Part shown: positions 25,311 to 36,984 of the stretch, in pieces
How the letters are laid out: each line of letters opens with the position of its first letter
Position numbering within the stretch: position 1 is the first letter of the stretch
Assembly (NCBI GenBank): GCA_028564925.1
Contig: CM053029.1
Location: 294,663,168 to 294,727,167 of the forward strand
Length of the DNA stretch: 64,000 nucleotides
Direction of reading: 5' to 3'
Source of the DNA: Lithobates sylvaticus
Taxonomy: Eukaryota > Chordata > Amphibia > Anura > Ranidae
The notes under the pieces: generated by a model
Databases searched by the model: none
The model's input: the letters and a program-made list of their open reading frames with translations, nothing else
What the model was told of the DNA's origin: nothing
Made by a program: the position numbers and the translations under genes

Positions 25311-26678
25311 TTAAGCCCCAGACCATTTGGCTGGCCCCTCCCCCCCCACAGTTAGAATCACTCCCTAGGACACACTTAACTCCTACAGCGCCACCTAGTG
25401 GATAACCCCTTCACTGCCAGTCACATTTACACAGTATTCAATGCATTTTTAATCGCACTGATCGCTGTATAAATGTCAATGGTCCCAAAATCACGCCAAA
25501 ATTGTCCGACGTGTCCACCATAATGTCGCAGTCACAATAAAAATCACTGATCTCCGCCATTACTATATCAATAAAAATGCCATAAAACTATCCCCTATTT
25601 TGTAGACGCTATAACTTTTGCGCAAACCAATCAATAAACGCTTATTGCAATTTTTTTTAACAAAAATATGTAGAAGAATACATATCAGCCTAAACTGAGG
25701 GAAAAAAAAGTTTTTTCATATACCGTATATACTCGAGTATAGGCCGTCCCGAATATAAGCCGAGGCCCCTGATTTACCACAAAAAAAACTGGGAAAAGTT
25801 ATTGACCCGTGTATTAGCCGAGGGGGGGAAATGGAGCAGCTACTGTAAGTGGAAAAGAGTGTCAGCAAATGCCCATCTGCATGTCCCCTGTGTCCTATAC
25901 AAACCCCCGTGTCCCCAGTGCAGCCTACCTGTGCCGATCGATCTGTCTCCTGCCGATCTGTGTCAGATCGCTGGCTGTCGCTGGCTGTCCGGTGTCCGCT
26001 GTCCCGCTGTCCCGTGTCCGGTGTCCGCTGTCCGGTTTCCCCCCCATTGTTGATCCTGGCGATCAGCGTACACGCTGAGGCGCCATTACATGTTTGAAAG
26101 CCGCGCCTCCTCCTCCTCCTCGTCCGTGATAGGAGGAACACTCGGTTTTCCCAGCAGTCAGTGTGCAGTGTTCCGCCTATCACGGACATTCTCTCATCCT
26201 CGTCCTCGTCTCATGAGATGAGAATGACAGGACATCCGTGATAGGCGGAACACTGTACTGCTGGGAAAATTAGTGTCCGCCTACCACGGACGGGCGGGAG
26301 GAGGCGGCGCGGCTTTTGAACACTGCCGTCTGTCTACATGACAAGCTGTTCATGTAGGCAGACGGCACTGACTCGAGTATAAGCTGAGAAGGGGACTTTC
26401 AGCCCTAAAAAAAGGGCTGAAAATCTCGGCTTATACTCGAGTATATACGGTATATTTTTGGGGGATATTTATTATAGCAAAAAGTAAAAAATAATGTGTT
26501 TTTTTCTAAATTGTCGCTATTTTTTTGTTTATAGTGCAAAAAATTAAAAAACGTAGAGATGATCAAATACCACCAAAAGAAAGCTCTATTTGTGGGAAAA
26601 AAAAGAAGGTCAATTTTGTTTGGGAGCCACGTCGCATGACCGCGCAATTGTCAGTTAAAGCGACGCAGTGCCGAATCG
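25303..26678 (-). mobile_element. Non-autonomous piggyBac-type copy, truncated
   Basis: In reverse orientation it shares the segment with CAAATAGAGCTTTC, GTATTTGATCA and ATAGCG-type words seen in the larger piggyBac element and at 42.4 kb. TTAA occurs at 25303-25306. The 26678 side lacks about 70 bp of the expected terminus and joins a LINE. A TA-flanked MITE (25723-26450) is inserted. No coding capacity. Confidence 0.75.
25723..26450. mobile_element. TA-flanked MITE with CCGTATATACTCGAGTAT ends
   Basis: Ends are CCGTATATACTCGAGTAT and its complement, with TA at 25721-25722 and 26451-26452. This suggests mobilisation by a Tc1/mariner-type transposase. The interior has further inverted blocks (GTCCGTGATAGG against CCTATCACGGAC) and a GTCTGTCTACATG hairpin. 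It lies inside the piggyBac-type copy. A similarly built element is at 62857-63487. Confidence 0.8.
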
Positions 26679-26679
26679 A

Positions 26680-26972
26680 AATTTATAGCAAGGATAGAGA
26701 GGGTAAAAAAAGGGGGAGGGGGATGCAATTATATCAAGAATAATGTACAAGTGAATGTGAGAGATGACATCACTAAGGGAGCTAGGGAGGAGGTGGAATC
26801 CCTATGGGTAGAGCTCCAAAGGGATGAATCTAAGGGGAAAATAATACTGGGAGTATGCTATAGGCCCCCTAACCTGAGGGAGGAGGGGGAGACAGATCTC
26901 CTATCACAATTTGGATTAGCAGCAAGGTTGTAAAGTGTTATCATAATGGGGGATTTTAATTATGCAGACATA
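26680..26972 (+). mobile_element. CR1/Rex-type LINE, 5' fragment (endonuclease)
   Basis: The plus frame gives VNVRDDITKGAREEVESLWV and IILGVCYRPPNLREE, then another frame gives IIMGDFNYADI. GVCYRPPN and GDFN are the APE endonuclease signatures of CR1/Rex-type LINEs. The Harbinger element interrupts it directly after the GDFN segment, and the LINE resumes at 34573. Confidence 0.85.
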
Positions 26973-28030
26973 AGCCCCATACACACGGTCGGATTTTCCG
27001 ATGGATTCTGTCCTATCGGACAATGTTGTCGTAAATTCCGACCGTGTGTAGGCACCATCGGACAGTTTCCATCGGATTGTCCGACGGACAAAGTTCTATC
27101 TCCTGCTGGATAGATTTTTTGACAACAAAGTCCGATCACACCAAATCCAATCGTGTGTAGCGTAGTCCGACGGACAAAGTGCTACGCATGCTCAGAAGAA
27201 ATTCTGTGACGGAAGCGCTCGGTCAGGTAAAACTACCTTTCCTAATCGACACAGCACATTCGTCACGCTGCAATGTTAAAATGTCTTTAATGCAGCGCAT
27301 TCTCTTTTTCTTTACAATGCAAGAAGAATGACATGTTTTAGCTGCTCCTATTCACCCTCACTTCTCCCAAACTTATTTCTTTATTAGTTTTCAGGATTTC
27401 TAGACTAGATGTTTATTTTTCCTCAGATCGTAAAAGAATCTTTGTTATATTTTTTGGATGATTTGTCATTTTTTTATTTTGTTTGGAATACATATTTTAA
27501 GGATAATTTATTTCGATTTTTGAGGGGGGGTTGTGTGTCTCAACTTAGCAAAACAACATTATTAACATTTGTATTTGTTGCTTAAATTTACTAGGAGTTT
27601 GTTTGTTGTTGGTGCCCCTTGTTAATTGGACTTTATTATTTGTGAAATGTACCTGCATACTCACAAATAAACTGTCATTGTAGAAAAGTAAAACACATAG
27701 GCAATGATTCTTTCAAATCAAAAATACCTTTATTTAGGTCTCAGCAACAAACCAAAGAGGAACGCAGCGATGGAGAAACTTGGGAATTTGCAAAGCCTTG
27801 GACCCCCACGGCAAACATCATTTTTGAAGCATCTAAAATTGGGGGCCTGAGGAGTACCTATCTAAATAATAAGGGAGTGCTATCTGGTCCTGAAGTCCAA
27901 AACATCCGGAACTGCAGCAGATGCCATCTAGGTCCCCAGGCTCTGGTCCTACGAGAGGCTCCATCTTCTCTCAGACCAGACTGAATCCAGGTCGTAACTC
28001 TCTTGTCTTCCTTGTACGCTTCCTTGCACG

Positions 28031-29184
28031 CTATGGCTGTGGTGCTGGTGGGGTGGCAGAAGGAGGAGGAGGAGGCGGAGCATGGTCACTATCGCAAACA
28101 TGTGTGAGTGGGGTCACCCCCCCAGCCATACCCTTATTTAGGACCTTGAGGATGACCCCCTCACACATGCTGCATTGCCCCACCTCCATACCCTTCATTT
28201 TTGTGGCAACCAAGGAGCCAAAGGCCTCCTCGTAGGTGGGTGTGGCATATAGGGAGGCTGAAGCATCTCTGATCAGCTGGAGCGCTGACTCTCCCACCTC
28301 CCCCACCCTTCTCGCCCTTCTGTAGGGAAGGCGGAGGGGAGGGACTTGGGAGACAGTCAGGCTCCTACGCCTACCCCCCTCTTGGCTGCCACTACCCACC
28401 TCTTGGCTGCCACTAACCCCTGCCTCCTCCTGACTGCCACATTCCACAGCCACCTCCTGGCTGAGGTCTTCCTGTGTATGAAAAAGGGACATAGTTTGAG
28501 TTATTTGGTCATCAAACACACACAATTTTCATCTAGTGACTGTTGCAAAATGTTTACAAATAGAAAACCATACAATTCTCAGCCCAGCAGTTTAGATTCT
28601 TGCCCCAAATGTCTCCAACACTACTGTCTGTTGATATGTCAAACACGTTAGGAACTAAGCAATTGTGGATCCTGAATTAAGTGAACATCATTCATTATTC
28701 CCAAAAATGGTTACAAAACTACTATACCTGGCTCAAGCTGGGCTCCTCCACATCTTCCAGACTGGAAGGCCCAGGTTGCTCCTCGGAAGCCTCATCAGGG
28801 GTGGCGTGCATGGAAGGACGCGTGCAAGGAAGAGTCAAGAGTGACTTCCTGACATTAGCCTGGTCTTTGAGAAAATGGAGCCTCTCATAGTACCAGAGCA
28901 GGGGGACATAGACCTGTGCTGCTCCAGCTCCAGATGTTTGGGACTTCAGGACCTTATTGCGCTCCCTGAAATAGGTACTCCTCAGGCTGCCAATTTTTAG
29001 TCTTAACTTCTCCACGGTTGCCGTGGGGAACCTTGGCCTTTACAAATGCCACAAGTTTCTTCATGGCTACGTACCTCTTTGGTTTGTTGCTGTAATCTCG
29101 GTGTGTCGCCTGCCATAATAGGGGCATTTCCCTATACTTATCAATGAAGAGGGGGAGAAAACTCACATGGTTGAAGCCCTCCAT
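28031..29184 (-). pseudogene. MADF-domain DNA-binding protein of Harbinger, one frameshift
   Basis: Exon A (29184-28728) starts MEGFNHVSFLPLFIDKYREM and carries a MADF (Myb/SANT-like) domain: LPLFIDKYREMPLLW, YSNKPKRYVAMKKLV, IGSLRSTYFRERNKV, LWYYERLHFL. Exon B (28471-28031) is Gln/Ser-rich, then has VGESALQLIRDASASLY and a Pro-rich end. Donor (CAG|GTATAG) and acceptor (CACAG|G) are in matching phase 0. An apparent single-base insertion near 29013-29020 shifts the frame inside MADF. An AG just upstream of the ATG could be an acceptor for a further 5' exon. AATAAA lies on this strand at 27734-27729. It is probably an accessory factor for transposase targeting. Confidence 0.75.
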
Positions 29185-29396
29185 AATCTCTGCAAGACAC
29201 AACACCACACAAAACACTATAAATAATGTCAGGCTAAACTCTCCTAATCTTCTCCATAAATAAGCCTCAAGGTCTAATCAGTCTAGGCTAGTTATGTACC
29301 AAGTTCAAATTGTACCTTCGTTCTAACGATCGTCTCGTGCGTGAGCTTTCTCTCCCCTCGTCTCACAGATCGTGGCTACGACACAGGCGTGTGACG

Positions 29397-29405
29397 TTTT
29401 ATATA
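29397..29405 (+). promoter_or_regulatory. TATA-like box in a divergent intergenic region
   Basis: TTTTATATA lies about 90 bp upstream of the plus-strand ATG at 29496, in the ~310-bp gap between two divergent Harbinger genes (minus MADF gene, plus SANT-like gene). GTGACGT directly precedes it. A shared bidirectional control region is an inference from layout. Confidence 0.35.
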
Positions 29406-29495
29406 CAGTGCGCATGCGTCAAACTCCGCCCGCCCCTGACGATCTTTCTCGGCTATTCCCCACCCCTTCTCTTTACGGCGCAGTGAGGAGAGCAC

Positions 29496-30846
29496 ATGGC
29501 GGGGACACAGCAGGTGTGCCCCAAATATCCCACCAACGAGGAGGAGGACGAGGAAAGGCCGGAGGCAGAAACGTCCCGATCCGGGAGCCTGAAATTCAAG
29601 GCCTCCAATATGTCATTTGGAGAAATGTTGGAGATGGTGCACATATTAAAGAGGAGCGACTATGATGGGAAGTATGGGCCTTACCTCAACCCCAATGTCC
29701 GCAAGGCCAAGATCATGTCTAAAGTTGTGAGGAGGCTGTACAATCATTTTGGGGTACAACGATCCAAGGAGCAACTGAGGAAACGCTGGTCAGACCTGAA
29801 ACTGAGGGAGCCCGATCAGTACAGAAAGATCAAGCGAGTTCTTCAAAAAAGTAAGTAGTTGTGTTTTGTGTTTGATTTCTTGCTTGCATACTGCTCCTGT
29901 GTTTGGATTTTTGCAAAGTTGTACATTAGAAAATGGCCACTTTCATGTTCGTCTGTGCATTCGATCGTACTCAACCTCGATCTTTCTGCCACTGTCATGT
30001 TCGTGTGTGTCCATTCGATCGTACTCAACCTCGATCGTTCGGCCACTTATAATACGAGGTTTGGGGAATTTTTTAGTGAAAGGAAGTTGGTTCTCACTAG
30101 AGATGTCATCAAGAATGTAAAGCCAATTTATTCAATGTAAAGGAGAGGTCACCCAGTAGCTGTTTACCCATCTGGACTCTAGAGCACTAGTGCTGGGACA
30201 CCCAAACCCCCTTTTTATTATGCTTTTCCACACATGTGCTCCAGTGGATACTAGAGGGGGGTCTCCATCAGACAAACTTCTACCAAAAAGCTAGTAAGTT
30301 TAGCACCTTTACAAAGTGACTACATTCATGTTGTTGTCATTTGTAACTGGACAACCCAAAATATTGTCCCTCACTTTCAAGCAATGTTTGACATTTCCTA
30401 TTTCTGCCCTCAATAGATTGTGGTGCTAAATCTTCCTTTTGTACATTCTCATAGGGGAGCGAAAACTCGGGACGTCTGAGGAAACCACAAAACACACACC
30501 TCCCAAAGAAGGGGAAAGACCAGAAGCAGAGGAGGAGGAGGAGGAAGGAGAGATCATAGAAATTGGAGAGCTTGTCACCACAACAGGTGAGTGTGGGAGA
30601 ACACAGCTACTGGTAAGCTAATCAATGTATGCCTGCCTCATTTCCAAGCGACGTTTTTGTTTTTTTTGGTTGTTTTTAGGTGACATGGATGTTGTGGAAG
30701 AAGAATCGCACTTTACCACAGAAAGTGCCCACGTCCTCATCGGGGAGATAATGGTCTGCAATCGAGATCTAGATGACATAAAGCAAAACATCAATGATGT
30801 TCAACAAAAATTGAAGAACATCATTGATGTTTTAGGAAAAATCTGA
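29496..30846 (+). CDS. SANT/Myb-like accessory protein of Harbinger, three exons
   Basis: Exons 29496-29850, 30455-30586 and 30680-30846 have GT-AG borders (AAAAAA|GTAAGT, ATAG|GGGAGC, ACAG|GTGAGT, TTTAG|GTGAC) and phases that fit throughout, giving 217 codons and a TGA stop. Residues about 35-118 look like a trihelix/SANT domain (MSFGEMLEMVHILKRSDY; KIMSKVVRRLYNHFGV; RSKEQLRKRWSDLKLREP). An acidic Glu run follows, then a C-terminal coiled-coil-like segment (DDIKQNINDVQQKLKNIIDV). Such Myb-like partners of Harbinger transposases promote nuclear entry and end recognition. The frame looks whole. Confidence 0.82.
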
Positions 30847-30947
30847 AAGTAATTAACACACATTTGTGGCTGTTTCTGAACACATTTGCAACTTAAGAAC
30901 TGTGTGAAATTTGGAACATGCACACATTGTGTCCACATGTGCTAGCT

Positions 30948-31067
30948 CCCATCATGGTGGATGAATGACAACGTTTTTTTTTGGGGGTGCAACCACTTTA
31001 CGAACTACTAAAGTGGTTGTGGTGATGAATGCACCCCCAAAAAACGTCCATTCATCCCCATGATGGA
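30948..31067. repeat. Internal hairpin of the Harbinger element
   Basis: CCATCATGG, TGGATGAATG and GGGGGTGCAACCACTTTA pair with TAAAGTGGTTG, TGCACCCCC and CATTCATCCCCATGATGG around a short loop. It sits downstream of the plus-strand gene, between the convergent gene ends. Confidence 0.7.
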
Positions 31068-31888
31068 AAATGGCACTTTTGAACATTCTAGGCATGTGTT
31101 TTACCATCTATTGTCCATTTTCAGACCCAAATTGTGTGCATGTTCTAAATTTCCAGTTTCCAGGGGTGACCCCCCATGTGATAATGGCAAGATCAAACAC
31201 ACTTTGAACATATAGTCATGTCTGATCTTGTCTTCACTTTAGAAAGTTGAACTTTCCTAGTTCCTATGTTCTGTTTTGCACCATGCCTGGTTTTAACAAA
31301 TGCGGAATGTTTGTAAACAATGTTGTAAAGAACCAAGATCTTGTCAGTTTTGCCAAGAAGTTTGTAAACGCACTTGTGAATGTGTTGCAAGTAAACTTTT
31401 TTAATTTTCTAAATGTGTGGCTTCCTTATTGAAAAACACAAAAGCATTATGTATGTCAAATGTAAAGGATTTGGGGGGCAATGGGTGTTATTTACTAAAG
31501 GCAATTCCAGTTTGCACTGCAAGTGTATTTTCCAGGGCACTTTTGCACTGCACTTGTAGAGCATAGTGGATTTGACTTATATAAATGACACCCACAGTGC
31601 TTTGTACGAAAACACGTAGCACACCATTTTTGGGAATACACACATGTCTGACATGGTGATGAAAAGGAGTATTTTGGGTGTCAGTTATGCACTACAAACC
31701 TTCTCTAGACAAAAGATTAGGTATCAAACACACAACATGAGAAGATTCTTTTTGGGAAGAAGAGACTGTTACCTCCTTTTGCCCAGAAAGTGCATTCCCA
31801 CTGTTGAAGCTAAAGGGCAAAAATGTATATCTCAAATAAGCTAGAATATGGAAATGACAAGAAATCATAGGTTTGGTTATAAAAGATA

Positions 31889-31894
31889 TTTATT
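31889..31894 (-). terminator. Poly(A) signal of Harbinger transposase
   Basis: AATAAA on the minus strand, 13-18 bases past the stop codon at 31907. Position and strand fit the transposase mRNA end. Confidence 0.5.
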
Positions 31895-31906
31895 TAAAAA
31901 TGCCTC

Positions 31907-34066
31907 TCACACATCGTCAGGCAGAGCAATGGCACCCCTACCCACAAAGTACTCCATATATTGCTTGCGGACCTCGCGGGCATTTAGAGGGGGCAAGCCT
32001 GGACGTGCCGCTTGAAGGGCTGTGAGGTCGGCATTGGAAGGGCCCTCCACATCTGGGCCAACGGTCACCACATAGTTGCTGTTGTGTCTTTTCAAAAAGT
32101 TGTGCAATATGCAACAGGCAAGAACTATGTGGTTCAGTTTGTATTCCGCCAAGTTAATAGCCGTCAAAAACAGGCGGAGGCGGCTGGCCAGGATCCTGAA
32201 GGTGTTCTCCACCACTCTGCGGGCTCTCGAAAGCCTGTAATTGAAGAACCTCTGGTCTGGGGTGAGGGTCCTCATCGGGAAGGGCCTCATCAGATGGGGA
32301 GTCAACGCAAACGCTTCATCTGCGACAAAGACGAAGGGGAGTCCTTCAGCATTCTCCTCTGGAGGTGGCAAGCACAGACTGCCACTTTGGAGACGCCAGT
32401 AGAACTCCGTGTGCGCAATGGCACCACCATCCGAGATCCGGCCGTTCATCCCCACGTCCACATACAAAAACTCGTATGTCGCCGACACCACCGCCAACAT
32501 CACTACACTATTAAACCCCTTGTAATTATAATAGTAGGACCCCGAGTTGGGGGGTGGGACGATGTGGACGTGTTTGCCATCAATTGCACCTCCGCAGTTA
32601 GGAAAGTCCCAACGGCTGGCAAAGTGGGAGGCCACAGTCTGCCATTCCTGTGGCGTGGAAGGGAACTGTGGAGTGAAACAAGAAAAGAAAAAAATAGTCA
32701 CTTTGCACATAAACATTCCAAGCAGATTAGACACTAACATCTTGGAACAAGATCAGACTTTTACATTTTAAGCTGGAAAGTATTTGCAACGCAAAGTAGA
32801 GGGTCCCCCTAGCAGATTACTCACCCCCCATCAATCCCCCCACTTCTGATGGGCCATTGACAATAACTAGGGGTTTGGGGGGGGGGGTTGGACAGGTAAC
32901 CCTCTGCACTTCATTGATTGCCAAATGGCTCAAGAATGTGTGCTAGTTTGGCCAGACCCTCCTTACTTAACACTATTGGCATCCCACAGGAAAGATAAAA
33001 GAACATTCCAAATCCCCACCCCCCAAAAAAAAGGAACGCACATTTGGACATTCTGAAATTACCTAGCAAGCTAATAGGAGGGAAAGAACACAAAAAAAGA
33101 GGAAATGGAAAGTATGGAGCCAGCCCCTTGCACTACATGCTTTGCTGAATTCATCCCTAAAGATGCCCACTATAAAGAGGTAGGTATATAGTGTGTATTG
33201 ACCTTGGGAAAGCCAGCAGATAGAGGATTGTTAGCATCTGACAGAGCAGTTGGGGGAGGGGGTTCCTAATGAGTTTGGCACCCCCCCCCCCCAAAAAAAG
33301 GGGGACAAAATGGGGCTCGGCATGAAGTAAAACACACAGCAAACATTAGTGCATATTTTAGGGGGTGTTTGGGGGAAAACAATACTATGCAGCAGACAAA
33401 ATACATTGCTTAAGTGACTAGGCCATAGGTGTCTATTGGGCCAGAAGAGCATGCTGGGGAGGTAAGTGAAGGGAAAAATGCATGGAGGAGAAAAGGGGCA
33501 CAGCATATTAGATCATATTGCAATCATGGTAATTCTGGAAGGAGGTCAAAAATACAAGACATTAGCAAACAGAGCATACATAGAAGGGAAGAGTAAAGTA
33601 GAAATGTTACCTTAATATAGTCCTCCTGCAGGACCTGGATGATGGCAGAACAGGTCTCTGGAATAATGATTCCCAGGGCCTGGGGAGAGATACCTGAGGA
33701 GAACTTCAGATCCTGAAGGCTTCTCCCTGTCGCCAAGTACCTCAACGTGGCAACAAGCCTCTGCTCCGGAGTGATGGCTTGTCTCATGCAGGTATCCTGC
33801 CGGCTGATAAAAGGGGTCAGCAAAGCCAAAAGACGGTGAAAAACGTGGTCCGTCATCCGGAGAAAGTTCCTGAAATCATCAGGATTATTCTCCCGGATCT
33901 CACGAAGCAAAGGCATGTGCGAGAACTGATCACGCTGAAGCAACCAATTCTTGGTCCACATACTCCTCGTCACTCTGTTCATGGACGGGTCTTGGCTCAA
34001 AGCTAAAAGCCCGACACCAATTCCGTGTACAGCACGAACTCGGCGACGAGTACGTACGGGAAACAT
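31907..34066 (-). CDS. Harbinger DDE transposase, two exons, looks whole
   Basis: Exon 1 (34066-33611) starts MFPVRTRRRVRAVHG and has 152 codons, ending QEDYIK at AAG|GTAACA. Exon 2 (32665-31907) starts after CACAG with FPSTPQEWQTVA. Both are phase 0, giving about 404 residues, a usual length for HARBI1-like transposases. Exon 1 carries the helical N-terminal region (TPEQRLVATLRYLATG is the family's typical segment). Exon 2 holds the DDE_Tnp_4 core: first Asp in GAIDGKHVHI, second in FVADEAFALTPHL, Glu in RRVVENTFRILASR. No internal stop was seen. Intron 33610-32666 contains a C/A run near 33280-33300. Confidence 0.9.
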
Positions 34067-34572
34067 CGCTCACAAACGGTCGGCTGGTCAGAACGGACAA
34101 ACAGAAAGCACCGATAAACAGCAAGGCCTGAAAGAACGAAATGAATACCAGAAACGAGCAGACAATAAGCAGTGAAAATCAAAGCGTCCTATATCAAGAT
34201 ATAGGCCGCAATGACCAACAAATGCGAACTGACTACACGCACTAATAAACAGATACGCACGACAAGCACAAACTGAAGAGCAGTAACGATCTGAGTCAGA
34301 AAACTGAGAAGCGCGAATCGTAAGTCCCCAAACTTCGACTAACTCGCGATAAACACGGGATCAGCAGAAGGAGCCCAACGGGTGCGGGACGTGGTGCTGA
34401 ACTTCCCTTTTCTAGTCTCGTGGAAGACGACTTACGTCACAACGTTCTTGCAGACCGGAAATTCCGACAACGTTGTCCGACCGTGTGTACGCAAAACCAA
34501 CATCGGACAAAGTACGACGGACATGATCCGATGGACCTGGTCCTCGGATAATCCGAGCGTGTGTATGGGGCT

Positions 34573-36980
34573 ATAGACTTGGTGGAGAGAACCACGCATT
34601 CACCTAAGGCTCGCCAGTTCCTAAATGTCTTGCAGGACTATTTTATGGGTCAAATGGTAGACACACCAACTAGAAATACAGCATTACTGGATCTACTGAT
34701 TACCAACAATACAGACCTGATCACGGATGTGGAAATTTGGGGCAATTTAGGTAACAGCGATCAATTGGCTTCAGTATAAATCACACAAATAGGAAACATA
34801 AAGGGAATACAGACACTGAATTTCAAAAGAGCCAACTTCTCTAAACTACGAACCTTGCTAGAAGGCATAAATTGGGATAAAATCTTATGAACAAAGAACA
34901 CGGATGAGAGATGGGTTTGCTTTAAGAGCCTATCAAATAAGGGCATTAGCCAATGCATCCTATTGGGTAATAAATTTAAAAGAGCAAACAAAAGTCCTGA
35001 ATGCATATAAAAGCAAAGGAGACGGCCTTCAAAAAATACAAGGTTGAGGGATCATCATCAGTATTCAGACTTTATAAAGAATGCAACAAGAAATGTAAGG
35101 GTGTAATTAGGGCAGTTAAGATAGAACATGAAAGACACATAGCGGAGGAGAGCAAAAAAAATCCCAAGAAATTCTTTAAGTATGTAAACAGTAAAAAAAG
35201 GAGGACAGACCATATTGACCCCATAAAGAATGAGAAAGGACATCTGGTTACAAAGGATGGAGAAATGGCGAAGGAATTTAATTTATTCTTCTCCTCAGTC
35301 TTCACGAGGGAATCAGGGGCCAGCAGCAACCAAAACTGCAGTGTTTATCCTCATGACATATCACAGGAAGCACCTCCATGGTTAACAGAGGGCAGAATTA
35401 AAATTAGACTTGGGAAACTTAACATTAATAAATCACCAGACCAGATGGCTTGCACCCGAGGGTACTTAGGGAACTCAGTCAAGTAATTGCCAGACCATTG
35501 TTCCTAATTTTTACTGACAGTCTACTGACTGGAATGGTACCAGCTGATTGGAGAAAAGCCAATGTAGCACCAATATTTAAAAAGGGCCCAAAATGCATCC
35601 CTGGGAATTACAGACCAGTTAGCCTAACATCAATAGTATGTAAGCTCTTGGAGGGGATGATAAGGGACTATATACAAGTTATTAGTAATGAGAATGGCAT
35701 CATTAGCAGTAATCAGCATGGATTCATGAAGAATCGTTCTTGCCAAACCAATCTATTAACCTTCTATGAGGAGGTGAGTTGACATCTCGATAAAGGAAGG
35801 CCCGTAGATGTGGTGTATCTGGATTTTGCAAAAGCATTTGACACAGTTCCCCATAAACGTTTACTGTACAAAATACGGTCCGTTGGCATGAACCATAGGT
35901 TGAGTACATGGATTGAAAACTGGCTACAAGGGTGAGTTCAGAGGGTGGTGATAAATAGGGGAGTACTCGGAATGGTCAGAGGTGGGTAGTGGGGTCCCCC
36001 AGGGTTCTGTGCTGGGACCAATCCTGTTTAATTTGTTCATAAATGACCTGGAGAATGGGTTAAACAGTTCAATCTCTGTAGTTGCGGACAATACTAAGCT
36101 AAGCAGGGCAATAACTTATCTGTAGGATGTAGAAACCTTGCAAAAAGATCTGAACAACTTAATGGGGTGGGCAAATACATAGCAAATGAGGTTCAATATA
36201 GAAAAATGCAAAATAATGCATTTAGGTGGCAAAAATTAGAAAGCAATCTATACACTGGGGGGAGAACCTCTGGGGGAATCTAGGATGAAAAAGGACCTGG
36301 GGGTCCTAGTAGATGATAGCAGTAGCTTGGCATTGCATGCCATTGCTGAGCCTAACAAAGCAAACAGAATATTAGCATGCATTAAAAAGGGGATTAACTC
36401 CAGAGATAAAACAACAATTCTCCTGCTCTACAAGACTCTGGTCCGGCCGCACCTAGAGTATGCTGTCCAGTTGTGGGCACCAGTCCTCAGGAAGGATGTA
36501 CTGCAGATGAAGCGAGTACAAAGAAGGGCAACAAAGCTAATAAAGGGTCTTGAGGATATTAGATATGAGGAAAGGTTGTGAGCACTGAACTTATTCTCTC
36601 TGGAGAAGAGACGCTTGAGAGGGTATATGATTTCAATTTACAAATACTATACTGGTGACCCCACAATAGGGATAAAACTTTTTTTGCGGAAGGGAGTTTA
36701 ACAAGACTCGTGGCCACTCATTAAAATGAGAAGAAAAGAGGTTTAACCTTAAACTGCGTAGAGTTTTCTTTACTGTAAGAGCGGAAAGGATGTGGAATTC
36801 CCTTCCACAGGCGGTGGTTTCAGCGGGGAGCATCAATAGTTTCAAGAAACTAGATTAGATAAGCACCTACCACAACATACAGGGATATACAATAATAATA
36901 CTGACATATAATAACACACATAGGTTGGACTTGATGGACTTGAGTCTTTTTTCAACCTCACCTACTATGTAACTATGTAA
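34573..36980 (+). mobile_element. CR1/Rex-type LINE, 3' part with reverse transcriptase
   Basis: Resumes after the Harbinger element with DLVERTTHSPKARQFLNVLQ and LLDLLITNNTDLI. Reverse transcriptase motifs follow in several frames: IFKKGPKCIPGNYRPVSLTS and QHGFMKNRSCQTNLL; YLDFAKAFDTVPHKRL with the motif A Asp; and VPQGSVLGPILFNLFINDL. Where YADD is expected, ADNTKLS is read, so the second catalytic Asp is changed. The C-terminus (LYKTLVRPHLEYAVQLWAP) is at 36285-36581. The 3' end near 36920-36980 reads GGTTGGACTTGATGGACTTG, then CTATGTAACTATGTAA, as in frog CR1-type LINEs. Many frame breaks. Confidence 0.88.
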
Positions 36981-36984
36981 CAAG

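Larger units (their letters stand above)
26973..34572. mobile_element. 7.6-kb Harbinger element carrying three genes
   Basis: Inverted ends begin AGCCCCATACACACG on both sides; about 27 of the first 29 bases agree. Subterminal CCGACCGTGTGT words are repeated. ATA flanks both sides (26970-26972 and 34573-34575), the 3-bp duplication expected for PIF/Harbinger. Inside are a minus MADF-domain gene (28031-29184), a plus SANT/Myb-like gene (29496-30846) and a minus two-exon DDE transposase (31907-34066). A hairpin pair lies at 30948-31067. It sits in the endonuclease region of a CR1/Rex-type LINE. Confidence 0.93.

Noticed and set aside
32012-32737. 241-residue plus frame opposite the Harbinger transposase
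   Set aside because: Antisense shadow of exon 2; no domain of its own.
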